Source: CAYOHY01 sp964403885 (GTDB lineage: Bacteria > Actinomycetota > Coriobacteriia > Anaerosomatales > PHET01). From it: a DNA stretch of 64,000 nucleotides. Made by a program: the position numbers and the translations under genes. Shown piece after piece: positions 33,255 through 42,328 of this stretch. The stretch spans positions 14,979 through 78,978 of the forward strand of contig CAYOHY010000004.1 of the NCBI GenBank assembly GCA_964403885.1, read 5' to 3'. Within the stretch, counting starts at the first letter, position 1. Each line of letters opens with the position of its first letter. The notes beneath the pieces are model-generated. The model searched no databases, was not told the origin of the DNA, and was given only the letters and a program-made list of their open reading frames with translations.

Positions 33255-33947
33255 ATGAAGATCATCATCGTAGGGGCCGGCAAGACCGGAGCGGCGCTGG
33301 CCCATCAGCTCAGCGGCGAGCACCAGGTCACCGTGATCGACCAGCGCCGCGACCGCATCGAGCTCGTGCGCCGTATGACCCCCAACGCCGAGGCGTTCGA
33401 GGGTGACGCCTGCGAGATCGAGGTCCTTGAGACCGCCGGCATCGAGGGCAGCGACCTCGTCGCGGCCGTCACCGGCGACGACGAGGACAACCTGGTGGTC
33501 GCGATGCTCGCGAAGCACTTCCGAGTGGGCTCGGTGTTCGCGCGTGTGAACCACCCCCAGAACGAGTGGCTCTTCGACAAGGAGTGGGGAGTGGACGTGG
33601 CCGTCTCGTCGACGGCGGTGCTTCAGGGCCTCATCGAGAAGCAGATCGGCCTGGGCGACCTGACCACGCTGCTCAAGCTTCAGGCTGACGGTGTGGCGGT
33701 CGAGGAGCTCACGCTTCCGGAGAATGCGAAGGCCGTGGGCCACAAGCTCTCCGAGGTGCCCCTTCCCCCCAACGTCACCGTCATGGCGATCCTCGCCAAG
33801 GAGGGCTACGTGCAGGCGGCTCGCGGCAACACGCTGCTCGTAGCCGGCGACCAGCTGCTACTACTGGTCGAAGGCGTGCTCGAGGAGAGCCGTATACGCG
33901 AGTCCTTCGGCATCCCTGACGACGGCGGAGCTAGCGCAGCGCACTAG
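33255..33947 (+). CDS. trkA: TrkA-family potassium uptake regulatory protein (second copy)
   Basis: A 230-residue RCK protein starting MKIIIVGAGKTGAALAHQL, with acidic VTVIDQRRD and a C-domain (VAVEELTLPENAKAVG). Two half-size TrkA proteins in tandem probably act as a heteromeric RCK gating ring, replacing the single double-domain TrkA of enteric bacteria. The tail GGASAAH is short. Confidence 0.93.
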   Translation: MKIIIVGAGKTGAALAHQLSGEHQVTVIDQRRDRIELVRRMTPNAEAFEGDACEIEVLETAGIEGSDLVAAVTGDDEDNLVVAMLAKHFRVGSVFARVNHPQNEWLFDKEWGVDVAVSSTAVLQGLIEKQIGLGDLTTLLKLQADGVAVEELTLPENAKAVGHKLSEVPLPPNVTVMAILAKEGYVQAARGNTLLVAGDQLLLLVEGVLEESRIRESFGIPDDGGASAAH

Positions 33948-33992
33948 CGGCGCGCATCGCCCATAGCGCTCGGCTTCGAACTGGCCGCGACT

Positions 33993-35870
33993 CTACTCCG
34001 GAGTCGCGGCCTTCTTCTGACGCCGCGCCTTGTCCTCAGCGATGCGGTAGGGCACGTCCGTCACGATGACGCCCGGCTCGCTGAAGAGCTGCGTCTTCAT
34101 CCACAGCGTGGACTGATCGTGCAGCATTGTGTCGGCGATGTTCTCGGGCGCGTACTCAGGCATGATCACGGTGACTACGTGATCGGCGGTCGGCTTGGGA
34201 ATCGCGCGGACGTAGTCCATGATCGGCCCGATGATCTCGCGGTAGGGCGAGTCCAGCACGACAAGGCGGATGCCAAAGCCGGCCTCCTCCCATGTCGCCT
34301 TGAACTCGGGGGCCTTGCCCGAGATGTCGACCCAGACCGCCTCGACGGTATCTGCCCGCAAGCTCTTGGCGTACTGCAGGGCCCGCGACAGGCGGCGATC
34401 GATTCCCGACACCAGAACCACGACGTGGTTGTGCATACGGTTGTAGGACTGCCAGTTCAGGTCGGTGAGCTCCTCGGCTCGAATGGCCAGCTCGGCCTTC
34501 ACGCGGTCGTACTGGCGGCGCACCCACAGGAAGTAAGCCATGATCGTGGGGATGAGGAAGACCACGATCCATGCGCCATCGTGGAACTTCGCCACCGCCA
34601 CGATGATGGTGACGACGCCGGTGCACACTGCGCCAAAGGCGTTGACCGCTCGGGACAGTTTCCAGCGCGGCTCCTTGAGCCGGGTGTGATGAACCACCAT
34701 GCCGGCCTGCGAGAGCGTGAACGACATGAACACGCCGATCGCGTAGAGCGGGATCAGCTTGGTGGTCTGACCGCTGAACACGACAAGCAGCGCGATGGCC
34801 GCGAGCGTCAGCAAGATGATGCCGTTGGAGAAGACCAGGCGGTAGCCGCGGTCCTTGAGCTGGTGCGGCAGGAAGTCGTCCTCGGCGATGAACGAAGACA
34901 GGCGCGGGAAGTCCGCGTAGGCGGTGTTGGCCGCAAGCACCAGGATAAGGGCCACCGCGACGGTGATGGCGTAGTAGACGGGACCTCTGCCAAACATCTC
35001 GGCCGACAGTTGGCTGATGAGGGTCTCTGTCTCACTTGGCTGCACGTGGGCGAGCACGGCCAACGCCGAGACTCCCAACATGAGCGTGAGCAGGATGCCG
35101 CCCATCCACGCCATGGTGATCTGCGCGTTCTTCGCCTCCGGCTTACGGAAGAGCTGTACGCCGTTGGCGATGGCCTCGACACCCGTCATCGCCGAACAGC
35201 CCGAAGCGAACGCCTTGAGGATGAGGAAGAACGTCAACGACTGAACCGCTTCGATGCCCTCTTCGGGCACGGGAACCGTGAACGGATGCCCGGTCGCGAA
35301 ACGCCACAGCCCCACTACCACCATGTAGCCGAGCAAGATGATGAACGCATAGGTGGGCGGCGCGAAGAGAGCACCTGACTCCTTGACGCCACGCAGGTTC
35401 GCGATCGCAAGCAAGATGACGAAGAAGACCGCCATCGGCACGGTGTACTTCATGAGACTCGGGGCAGCCGACGTGATCGCTGCCACCGCCGCAGAGATCG
35501 ACACCGCTACCGTGAGGATGTAGTCGACGAGCAGCGACGCCCCGGCGATGAGACCGGGGGTGGTGCCCAGGTTCTCCTTGGCGACGATATATGAGCCGCC
35601 TCCGCCGGGATACTCGCGGATGGTCTGGCGGTACGAGATCACAACGATGCAAAGCAGCGCGCCGATAGCGATGGCGATGGGCCACGTGAGAGCGAGCGCC
35701 CCGGTGCCCGCAAGCGCCAGCATCAGCAGGATTTCCTGGGGGCCGTACGCAACCGAGGACATCGCGTCGCTCGACAGGACCGCCAGCGCGGTGACCTTGT
35801 TCAGGCGCTGGTGAGCGGCCTCTCTGTTGTGCAGCGGGTTGCCAAGCAGGATCTTCTTCAGGCTGGGCAT
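33993..35870 (-). CDS. APC-superfamily KimA-like potassium/amino-acid transporter
   Basis: A 625-residue transporter starting MPSLKKILLGNPLHNREAAH. There are about 12 transmembrane helices (about 25-460): LSSDAMSSVAYGPQEILLML (helix 1), EYPGGGGSYIVAKENLGTTP and SGCSAMTGVEAIANG. A cytoplasmic USP-like domain (about 480-610) has VVVLVSGIDRRLSRALQY. This fits KimA, a proton-coupled potassium importer bound by c-di-AMP. It converges with the TrkA pair, which supports a potassium role. GAGGAG precedes the ATG at 35870. No c-di-AMP riboswitch was found upstream. Confidence 0.85.
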   Translation of the reverse strand: MPSLKKILLGNPLHNREAAHQRLNKVTALAVLSSDAMSSVAYGPQEILLMLALAGTGALALTWPIAIAIGALLCIVVISYRQTIREYPGGGGSYIVAKENLGTTPGLIAGASLLVDYILTVAVSISAAVAAITSAAPSLMKYTVPMAVFFVILLAIANLRGVKESGALFAPPTYAFIILLGYMVVVGLWRFATGHPFTVPVPEEGIEAVQSLTFFLILKAFASGCSAMTGVEAIANGVQLFRKPEAKNAQITMAWMGGILLTLMLGVSALAVLAHVQPSETETLISQLSAEMFGRGPVYYAITVAVALILVLAANTAYADFPRLSSFIAEDDFLPHQLKDRGYRLVFSNGIILLTLAAIALLVVFSGQTTKLIPLYAIGVFMSFTLSQAGMVVHHTRLKEPRWKLSRAVNAFGAVCTGVVTIIVAVAKFHDGAWIVVFLIPTIMAYFLWVRRQYDRVKAELAIRAEELTDLNWQSYNRMHNHVVVLVSGIDRRLSRALQYAKSLRADTVEAVWVDISGKAPEFKATWEEAGFGIRLVVLDSPYREIIGPIMDYVRAIPKPTADHVVTVIMPEYAPENIADTMLHDQSTLWMKTQLFSEPGVIVTDVPYRIAEDKARRQKKAATPE

Positions 35871-35979
35871 GTATCTCCTCGACCCGGATTGCCTCGGCGC
35901 AACGCGCCGCATCGTGGAGAGTTAGGTTACGCCTGCGCAGACATGTGCGCCAGATGCCTGCCCACCAACGGATGTACCG

Positions 35980-36333
35980 CTACTTCTCGGGGAACCCGCC
36001 GTGGTCTGGCCCGCCGATACTGCCCGTGGCGCTCACGCCGTCAGGCGCGTCCTCGAGCGGATCGGCGGCGTCATCGCCCATCGCGTTCATGATCCGACGG
36101 GCCTGCTCCTCCGAGAAACCGTCGAGCTTGATGCCGTCGTCGATGTCCTCTTCGATGAGTGCCTGCTGGGCACCCCAGAGCTCCGGGTCGCGCCCCTCGC
36201 CCATGTCGGAGTCCCGGCCCTCATCGTCGGGCCAGTGTTCGTGCTTGTGCGCCTCGATGAGGACGCCGTGATCGCGCTCAACAGGTTCGCCCTCAGTTGA
36301 AGGCTCGCCCGGAATGTCGTCGTCGGCAAACAT
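35980..36333 (-). CDS. Small acidic protein of unknown function
   Basis: A 117-residue protein with a strongly acidic composition (MFADDDIPGEPSTEGE, then WPDDEGRDSD). A short helical motif (EEDIDDGIKLDGFSEEQARRIMNAMGDD) is the only ordered-looking part. Comparable acidic proteins occur in actinobacteria near transporter genes, but I cannot name a family. ATG at 36333 has AAAGGTG upstream; a GTG at 36342 would add three residues. Confidence 0.65.
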   Translation of the reverse strand: MFADDDIPGEPSTEGEPVERDHGVLIEAHKHEHWPDDEGRDSDMGEGRDPELWGAQQALIEEDIDDGIKLDGFSEEQARRIMNAMGDDAADPLEDAPDGVSATGSIGGPDHGGFPEK

Positions 36334-36453
36334 GGTGGTCACCTTTTCGTCCGGAGCGCTCGCGCTCGCGAAACCACTGTTGGCGTGTTTGTTCCCGAAG
36401 CGGATTCACGTCCAACCGATCACGGCGACGGGCTGTGCCTGAGCCTGCGTGAC

Positions 36454-36837
36454 TCAGTCCGCGTAGTCGTCCTGGACCTGCCCCACCGGCACGAACAGCG
36501 GGTGCACCTCGATGGCCCCGTCCTGTGCCGCCGGGTGGAGCTTGGCGATCTGCACCGCCACATCGATGCTGGGTGCCGCGACCACAAAGAACGCCGAGAC
36601 CACCAAGTCCGACTGTAGCGTGCCCTCTTGCGCCGAATCGCCCCTGACCGTCATGGCCGATGTGCTTGGGTTGAAGGCGAAGCCCCGCTGCTTGGAGAAG
36701 TACGTGCCGCCCAGGACCTTGCCCTTCAGGGCCTTCGCCTTGTCCGGGTACTCATCAAGCGCCGCCACGTGCTCGGGGGACAACGCCAGCGGGTCGGCGG
36801 GCACCGGCGAGTAGACGACCATTCCGTACTGCGGCAC
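36454..36837 (-). CDS. YCII-related (YciI-like) protein
   Basis: A 127-residue protein of the dimeric ferredoxin-like YCII fold, starting MPQYGMVVYSPVPADPLALS. The pattern KALKGKVLGGTYFSKQRGFAF, then SDLVVSAFFVVAAPSIDVAVQIAKLHP, matches stress-type YCII proteins that are often encoded beside ECF sigma factors; no sigma factor gene is adjacent here. Confidence 0.75.
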   Translation of the reverse strand: MPQYGMVVYSPVPADPLALSPEHVAALDEYPDKAKALKGKVLGGTYFSKQRGFAFNPSTSAMTVRGDSAQEGTLQSDLVVSAFFVVAAPSIDVAVQIAKLHPAAQDGAIEVHPLFVPVGQVQDDYAD

Positions 36838-37072
36838 GACGTGCTCCTTCCTCGGCGGTTGGAGCGGTATGTTTCCGCGACATACATCGAGCTAACCGGC
36901 TGGGTGGGCGCGCGACCTTCGCGCCACTGTCCGCGCGACAGACGGGCGCCGAGAGTCCGGGGGGTCGGCTATGCTTGAGACTCAGCGCGCGACACCCAGT
37001 CACAGTTGATAGCGCGTGAGCTTCTTAATGCGAACCACGAGGGGGAAGGGCCGCACGTCGGCCCAGCACAAC

Positions 37073-37495
37073 ATGACCGATCAGTCTCACATCGGAGCCG
37101 TTGCCGAGACGGACTCCCGGTACGGGGGTCGTGTGCTCGACGCGGGTACACGGCGCTTCACGTGGTGGAAGATCGTTGCCGCCTTCGCGCTCGTAGGTGT
37201 GATGGCCGTCGTTCTCTACTTGCTCGTGTGGCCCGCGTCTTACCTGGGGGACGTTCGCTGGGGTCGGGACTACGCCACGCTCACCCTCGTCGACACCGGC
37301 GAGACTCTCGACGTCACCGACAGCACTGAGATAGTGCTGCGCGGCGGGGACAACCTGTCTCTCACTTTCATGCGCCTGCCCGGCTTCCCCCAGCAGACCG
37401 GGACGTTTCGCGCCAAGGTTGTCTACCGGCCATACATGCGCGCGAACAAGTCGAGCGGCACGGCCGGGAAGGCAACCGCGATCCACGCGCGTTAG
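37073..37495 (+). CDS. Single-TM hypothetical protein
   Basis: A protein of about 140 residues starting MTDQSHIGAVAETDSRYGG. One transmembrane helix (about 30-55, WWKIVAAFALVGVMAVVLYL) is followed by a beta-rich outer domain (TLTLVDTGETLDVTDSTEIVL). A longer frame begins at GTG 37016 or ATG 37028, and no start has a clear ribosome site, so the exact N-terminus is uncertain. No family is recognised. Confidence 0.5.
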   Translation: MTDQSHIGAVAETDSRYGGRVLDAGTRRFTWWKIVAAFALVGVMAVVLYLLVWPASYLGDVRWGRDYATLTLVDTGETLDVTDSTEIVLRGGDNLSLTFMRLPGFPQQTGTFRAKVVYRPYMRANKSSGTAGKATAIHAR

Positions 37496-37545
37496 TCGCG
37501 CGACTGGACCGGCATCGCACGCTCCGCCCGACGAGAGGGCCCCAC

Positions 37546-38106
37546 TTGACTCACACTCGACAGCGTATCCGGGTCGCCACGCCACAGGATGCCGCACTTC
37601 TCGCGGACATGGCTGCACGCACGTTCGTCGCCGCATTCGGGCCTCAGAACGCTGAGAGCGACATCGAGGCCTACGTCGCCGGCGCGTTCAGCGAACGCGT
37701 TCAGCTCGCAGAGCTATCTGACCCGGCAAACACCATCCTGATCGCCGAGGGCGAGGACGGCGTAGCCGCCGGGTACGCGCACCTGCGATCCGGATCCGCG
37801 CCACCGTGCGTTGCAGCGGAGCGCGCGGTTGAGCTCGTGCGCATCTACGCGGACCGCCCCGGCGGTGGCGTGGGCTCGGCGCTCATCGCGGCGTCTCTCG
37901 ACATCGCGAAGGACGAGGGCGCCGACACCGTCTGGCTCGGCGTGTGGGAGCACAATCCTCGAGCCGTCGCGTTCTACGAGCGCTGGGGCTTTCGCGTGGT
38001 GGGCACCCAGGAGTTCGTGCTGGGCACCGACCGCCAGACCGACCTCGTCATGTCGCTGCATCTCGGAGTGGGTGGATCGGCAAAGAACGGCCCGACCGCG
38101 ACTTGA
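37546..38106 (+). CDS. GNAT-family N-acetyltransferase
   Basis: A 186-residue acetyltransferase: RVATPQDAALLADMAARTFV at the N-terminus, then VELVRIYADRPGGGVGSALIAA, carrying the acetyl-CoA loop (R-P-G-G-G-V-G-S), and NPRAVAFYERWGFRVVG at the end. It resembles RimI-like or PaiA-like small acetyltransferases. The TTG start at 37546 has GAGAGGG upstream. Confidence 0.87.
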   Translation: MTHTRQRIRVATPQDAALLADMAARTFVAAFGPQNAESDIEAYVAGAFSERVQLAELSDPANTILIAEGEDGVAAGYAHLRSGSAPPCVAAERAVELVRIYADRPGGGVGSALIAASLDIAKDEGADTVWLGVWEHNPRAVAFYERWGFRVVGTQEFVLGTDRQTDLVMSLHLGVGGSAKNGPTAT

Positions 38107-38190
38107 TCGGCCATCCGTGTGCTCCCTAGTGCCCCGCCGGCCCGGGCGGGCATAAAGGCTAGACGTAGCCGTCTTCGTTGGGGGGTCACG

Positions 38191-38586
38191 ATGATCAAGG
38201 GGTTTAGGGACTTCATTCTGCGTGGCAACGTGGTCGACATGGCCGTGGGCGTGGTCATCGGCGTCGCCTTTGCGGCGCTGGTCAACTCGTTCGTCGCCAA
38301 CCTGATCATGGCGCCCATCGCGGCCGTTCTTGGCAAGCCGTCCTTCGACGCGCTCGTGCTGGGGCCGTTCAAGTACGGGGCGTTCCTCACCGCGCTGCTG
38401 CAGTTCCTGCTGATCGCGGGCGCCGTCTACTTCTTCGTGGTCGCGCCGATGAACGCGATGATGAAGCGACTCGGCCGCCTCCAAGAGCCGCCCGCGATGC
38501 GCGACTGCCCGTCGTGCCTGCAGAGCATCCCCGCGGAAGCATCCAAGTGCATGTACTGCACCGTGGACCTGCCGCGCACGCAGTAG
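38191..38586 (+). CDS. mscL: Large-conductance mechanosensitive channel with C-terminal zinc ribbon
   Basis: A 131-residue MscL that opens under membrane tension to release solutes on osmotic down-shock. It starts MIKGFRDFILRGNVVDMAVG, where the N-terminal helix and pore helix VVIGVAFAALVNSFVANL fit the family. The second helix is AFLTALLQFLLIAGAVYFFV. The C-terminus ends CPSCLQSIPAEASKCMYCT, two C-x2-C pairs that form a zinc-ribbon, in place of the usual plain helical bundle. GGGGGG precedes the ATG. Confidence 0.95.
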   Translation: MIKGFRDFILRGNVVDMAVGVVIGVAFAALVNSFVANLIMAPIAAVLGKPSFDALVLGPFKYGAFLTALLQFLLIAGAVYFFVVAPMNAMMKRLGRLQEPPAMRDCPSCLQSIPAEASKCMYCTVDLPRTQ

Positions 38587-38591
38587 CCCGG

Positions 38592-38632
38592 CAACAACAA
38601 AACAGGCCGAGAGCCTGATGGCTCCCGGCCTG
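38592..38632 (-). terminator. Terminator of the tRNA-Ala transcript, possibly shared with mscL
   Basis: A stem with CAGGCCGAGAGCC and GGCTCCCGGCCTG (one mismatch) with loop TGAT, followed on the minus strand by TTTTGTTGTT. The plus strand has no T-tract, so its use by mscL is uncertain. Confidence 0.8.
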
Positions 38633-38641
38633 CGTCATGTC

Positions 38642-38717
38642 TGGTGGAGACGAAGGGGCTCGAACCCTCGACCCTCGGCTTGCAAAGCCGATGCTCTCCC
38701 AGCTGAGCTACGTCCCC
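38642..38717 (-). tRNA. tRNA-Ala (anticodon TGC)
   Basis: A 76-base clover-leaf read on the minus strand. The acceptor stem is GGGGACG with CGTCTCC, including the G3-U70 wobble pair that identifies tRNA-Ala. The D arm is GTAGCTCAGCTGGGAGAGC, the anticodon loop is CTTTGCAAG, the T arm is GAGGGTTCGAGCCCCTTC, and CCA is encoded. It stands alone between mscL and a Kef-type antiporter gene. Confidence 0.97.
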
Positions 38718-38818
38718 GTGCGCGGGAGAGTATATCACCGCTTCCCGAGTTCACACATCCGCAACCTGCCGGGGGTACCCTCTCGGTAGCCGCGGGGTCT
38801 CGATGACACGGGAGTGAC

Positions 38819-40021
38819 ATGCCGGAGCTGTCTCATAGCCTGCTCAACCTGTTCTTCGTGTTCGTGGGCGCGAAGCTCGCCGGCGAGTTGTTCGAGCGCC
38901 TGAAGCAGCCCGCGGTCATCGGCGAGCTGATTGCCGGAATGGTGCTGGGCCCCTACGCGCTGGGCCTGATCCGCGAGGATGTCACGCTCAGCATCGTCTC
39001 GACGCTGGGCGTCGTGGTGCTCATGTTCTATGTGGGACTCGAGACGCGGCGCAGCGAGATCATGAAGGTGGGCCGCGCGGGGCTGCTCGTGGGGACGCTG
39101 GGCATCATCCTGCCGCTGGCGTGCGGCTACGCCTTCGGCGTGTGGGTGCTCGACGCCGGCTGGCAAGAGTCGCTGTTCATCGGGACCGCGCTGGTGGCCA
39201 CCTCGGTGGGCATCACGGCTCGCGTACTCTCCGACCGCGGGCTCATCTCGACGCGGATCGCGCGCATCGTGATCACAGCGGCGGTCGTCGACGACGTGCT
39301 GGGACTGCTCGTGCTCTCCGGCGTGTCGGGAGCCGTGAAGGGCGGCATCAACATCGGCCGGCTCAGCCTGGTGGGCTTCGAGGCGATCGCGTTCATCGGC
39401 GTCATCGTGTTGGTGTTGCCGTGGCTGGTAGTGAAGTCCGAAGACCTCCTCGACCGCTTCAAGATCTCCCATCCGCCCTTCGCGCTCGCGGTGGCGGCCA
39501 TGCTGCTGTTCGCCGCCGTCGCCGAGTCGATCGGGCTCGCCGCGATCGTGGGTGCGTTCTTCGCGGGCATGGGATTCGCCGAGGGACCGGACCACTGGGA
39601 GCTCCAGACCAAGACCGAGCCGCTCTACGAGATGCTCGTGCCGTTCTTCTTCGTGCTCATGGGCGCGCGCGTGGAGCTGCCGCTGTTCGCTGACCCCGCC
39701 GTGCTGCTGCCGGGTCTGGGCCTCGTGGTCATCGCGATCGTCACCAAGATCGTGGGCTGCGGTCTTGCCGTGGCCAACGAGGGCCCGCGCACCGCACTCG
39801 CCGTGGGCGTGGGCATGGTGCCCCGCGGCGAGGTGGGACTGATCGTCGCCGCGATGGGTCAGGGTCTGGGCATCATCTCGTCTCCTGTCTACGCGATGAT
39901 CGTGCTGGTGGTCGCGGTCTCCACCATCGTGGTGCCGCCGGTTCTGCCGGCGTTGTTCCGGCTGGCCGGTGCGTCGAGCGAGATCAAGGCCTCCCCCATC
40001 GTGGACGCCGAGACGCTCTAA
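38819..40021 (+). CDS. Kef-type cation/proton antiporter (CPA2)
   Basis: A 400-residue antiporter with about 12 transmembrane helices. Motifs are KQPAVIGELIAGMVLGPYAL, VGLETRR, ATSVGITARVLSDRG (family) and VVDDVLGLLVLSG with the two Asp residues of the ion site. A late GMVPRGEVGLIVAAMGQGLG is the C-terminal signature. No RCK domain is fused. Likely extrudes potassium or sodium in exchange for protons. ATG at 38819 follows GGGAG. Confidence 0.93.
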   Translation: MPELSHSLLNLFFVFVGAKLAGELFERLKQPAVIGELIAGMVLGPYALGLIREDVTLSIVSTLGVVVLMFYVGLETRRSEIMKVGRAGLLVGTLGIILPLACGYAFGVWVLDAGWQESLFIGTALVATSVGITARVLSDRGLISTRIARIVITAAVVDDVLGLLVLSGVSGAVKGGINIGRLSLVGFEAIAFIGVIVLVLPWLVVKSEDLLDRFKISHPPFALAVAAMLLFAAVAESIGLAAIVGAFFAGMGFAEGPDHWELQTKTEPLYEMLVPFFFVLMGARVELPLFADPAVLLPGLGLVVIAIVTKIVGCGLAVANEGPRTALAVGVGMVPRGEVGLIVAAMGQGLGIISSPVYAMIVLVVAVSTIVVPPVLPALFRLAGASSEIKASPIVDAETL

Positions 40022-40268
40022 GCCGCAGCGACGCAACAACGCCGTCGCGCGTCTGCCACGCGGGTTTCACCAGGTCTTCGCTCGCGGGCAACAAGCCCGC
40101 AACACCTCCCCCGTAGCGTGAATGGTGGACGGTGGCCACATGGCAACCGCCCTCCGGGAATCCAGCGCAGATCCCGGACCGCTCCGTCCAACGACGTACG
40201 GTGCGACCTTTTCCGTATGGGGGCCCGATCCACTCGGACGGGCCACGTCAGCAAAGGAGGTGGAGGAG

Positions 40269-41924
40269 ATGCGCGACTTCATGAATCGCACGTTCGACAT
40301 GAGCGTGGCACATGGTCAGTGGCCCAAGATCCTTCGCCGCGCCGCGGTGCGGACGGTACTTCTCGCACTCGTCGCTGTGTTCGCAATGGCCCTGATCGCC
40401 CACGCCGACCCCACCGGCAGCAACTACGGCGGTATCAACGCCGTCACCGCCGCCGAGGCCGGCAAGCCCACGCTGCAGGAGGTGGGCGCGGACATCGGTA
40501 CCACCAAGACGGCGCTCAACTTCTTCTTCCTGATCGTGGGCGTTGGACTCATCTTCTTCATGCAGGCCGGCTTCATGCTCGTCGAGACCGGCTTCTGCAG
40601 GTCGAAGCACGCCGCCCACGTCGCGATGACCAACTTCGTCATCTTCGCGGTGGGCGCCTTGGCCTACTGGGCCTTCGGCTTCGCACTCGAGTTTGGCTCG
40701 CTGGGCGCGTTCTACTGGGCGCCCGGGGCCGAGGGACTGCTCAACGGTGAGGCGCTCAAGATAGGCGCCAATGCGTTCGCCGGCACCAAGGGCTTCTTCG
40801 TGGGCTCGCTGGCCGACGGCACGTACGATCCCGGCGTCATGGCGTTCTTCCTCTTCCAGATGGTGTTCATGGACACCGCGGCCACCATCGTCACCGGCGG
40901 CATGGCCGAGCGCTGGAAGTTCTCGGCGTTTCTGCCCTTTGGTGTGTTCATGGCTGCGGTCGTCTACCCGATCTACGGCATGTGGATGTGGGGCGGCGGC
41001 TGGCTCGCCACGCTGGGCGCCAACTACGGCTTTGGCAACGGCGCCGTGGACTTCGCCGGCTCGTCGGTGGTTCACGCGGTGGGTGGTTTCGCGGCACTGG
41101 CCGGAGCGATGGTCATCGGCCCGCGCATCGGCAAGTTCAAGGCTGACGGCACGCCCGTCGCCATCCCGGGCCACAACGTGCCCATGGCGATCCTGGGCAC
41201 CATCATCCTGGTCTTTGGCTGGTTTGGCTTCAACGGCATGAGCACGCTGGCCGCCACCGACCTGCGCTTCACCGTCATCATCGCCAACACCATGCTCGCC
41301 GGCTCCGCAGGCTGTCTGGCCGCGATGTTCCTGGTGTGGAAGCTGTGGGGCAAGCCTGACCCGTCGATGGCGGTCAACGGTATGCTCGCCGGCCTGGTGG
41401 CCATCACGGCGCCGTGCGCCTTCGTCACCCCGTGGGCGTCGATCCTCATCGGCCTGATCGCGGGCTTCCTGGTTGTGGGCTCGGTCGTGTTCGTCGAGCG
41501 CAAGATGAAGGTCGATGATCCGGTTGGCGCCGTCTCGGTCCACGGCGTCAACGGTGCGTGGGGCATGATCGCACTGGGCCTGTTCGCCGACGGCTCCTAC
41601 GGTGCCGGCTGGAACGGCGTCAGCTCCCCCGTCACCGGCCTGTTCTACGGCAACGCCGGCCAGCTGGCCGCGCAGGGCATCGCCGTGGTGACCGTGTTCG
41701 CGTGGGCGTTTGGCATGCACTACGTCTTCTTCAAGGTGCAGCACGCGATCCAGGGCATCCGCTCAAGCGAGGCCGATGAGATCGCCGGTCTCGATCCCAC
41801 CGAGATGGGCGTGCTCGCCTACCCGGACATGGTGGGCTCGGGCCCGCTGGGCGAGGGCGGCCTTGCCGGAACCCCCGGCGGCGCGTCGCACCCGCATCCG
41901 ATTCCTGCAGGGAGTGAGGCGTAG
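40269..41924 (+). CDS. amt: Ammonium transporter (Amt)
   Basis: A 551-residue ammonium transporter. A cleavable signal (RTVLLALVAVFAMALIAHA) is followed by 11 transmembrane helices. Landmarks are FFMQAGFMLVETGFCRSKHA, AYWAFGFAL, FLFQMVFMDTAATIVTGGMAER, SSVVHAVGGFAALAGA (pore His) and VSVHGVNGAWGMIALGLF (second pore His). An N-terminal extension of about 60 residues precedes the first core helix. AAAGGAGGTGGAGGAG precedes the ATG at 40269, one of the strongest ribosome sites here. It is followed directly by the PII gene. Confidence 0.95.
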   Translation: MRDFMNRTFDMSVAHGQWPKILRRAAVRTVLLALVAVFAMALIAHADPTGSNYGGINAVTAAEAGKPTLQEVGADIGTTKTALNFFFLIVGVGLIFFMQAGFMLVETGFCRSKHAAHVAMTNFVIFAVGALAYWAFGFALEFGSLGAFYWAPGAEGLLNGEALKIGANAFAGTKGFFVGSLADGTYDPGVMAFFLFQMVFMDTAATIVTGGMAERWKFSAFLPFGVFMAAVVYPIYGMWMWGGGWLATLGANYGFGNGAVDFAGSSVVHAVGGFAALAGAMVIGPRIGKFKADGTPVAIPGHNVPMAILGTIILVFGWFGFNGMSTLAATDLRFTVIIANTMLAGSAGCLAAMFLVWKLWGKPDPSMAVNGMLAGLVAITAPCAFVTPWASILIGLIAGFLVVGSVVFVERKMKVDDPVGAVSVHGVNGAWGMIALGLFADGSYGAGWNGVSSPVTGLFYGNAGQLAAQGIAVVTVFAWAFGMHYVFFKVQHAIQGIRSSEADEIAGLDPTEMGVLAYPDMVGSGPLGEGGLAGTPGGASHPHPIPAGSEA

Positions 41925-42263
41925 ATGAAGCGCATCGAAGCGATCGTCCGCCCGGAGCGCCTGGACGCCGTGAAGGGCGCGCTCGTGGACCTGGGCCACA
42001 ACGGCCTGACGGTGAGCGAGGTCAAGGGTCACGGCATCCAGAAGGGCATCACCCAGCAGTGGCGCGGCGAGGAGTACGTGATCGACCTGCTCCCCAAGGT
42101 CTCGATCATCGCCGTGGTGCACGACCACGAAGTGGCCGACTGTCTCGACGCGATCACGCGGGCGGCCCGCACCGACCGTATCGGCGACGGCAAGATCTTC
42201 GTGTCGCCCGTCGAGCAGGTGGTGCGTATCCGCACCGGCGAGACCGGCCCCGAAGCGCTCTAG
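41925..42263 (+). CDS. glnK: PII nitrogen regulatory protein (GlnK/GlnB)
   Basis: A 112-residue PII protein that binds ATP, ADP and 2-oxoglutarate and blocks the ammonium channel. It starts MKRIEAIVRPERLDAVKGAL; the T-loop has Tyr51 in QWRGEEYVIDLLPKV, the site for adenylylation or uridylylation. The B-loop/C-loop stretch is TDRIGDGKIFVSPVEQVVRIRTGE. Position 46 is Trp where Tyr is usual. It starts right at the amt stop, the classic amtB-glnK order. Confidence 0.96.
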   Translation: MKRIEAIVRPERLDAVKGALVDLGHNGLTVSEVKGHGIQKGITQQWRGEEYVIDLLPKVSIIAVVHDHEVADCLDAITRAARTDRIGDGKIFVSPVEQVVRIRTGETGPEAL

Positions 42264-42302
42264 CCGCGACGTCCCCGACCGGCGTCGCGCGGAGAACACC
42301 AG

Positions 42303-42328
42303 AAAGGCGGGCCTTCGGGCCCGCCTTT
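42303..42328 (+). terminator. Terminator after the amt-glnK operon
   Basis: An 11-bp perfect stem (AAAGGCGGGCC and GGCCCGCCTTT) with a TTCG loop, 40 bases after the PII stop. Confidence 0.75.
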
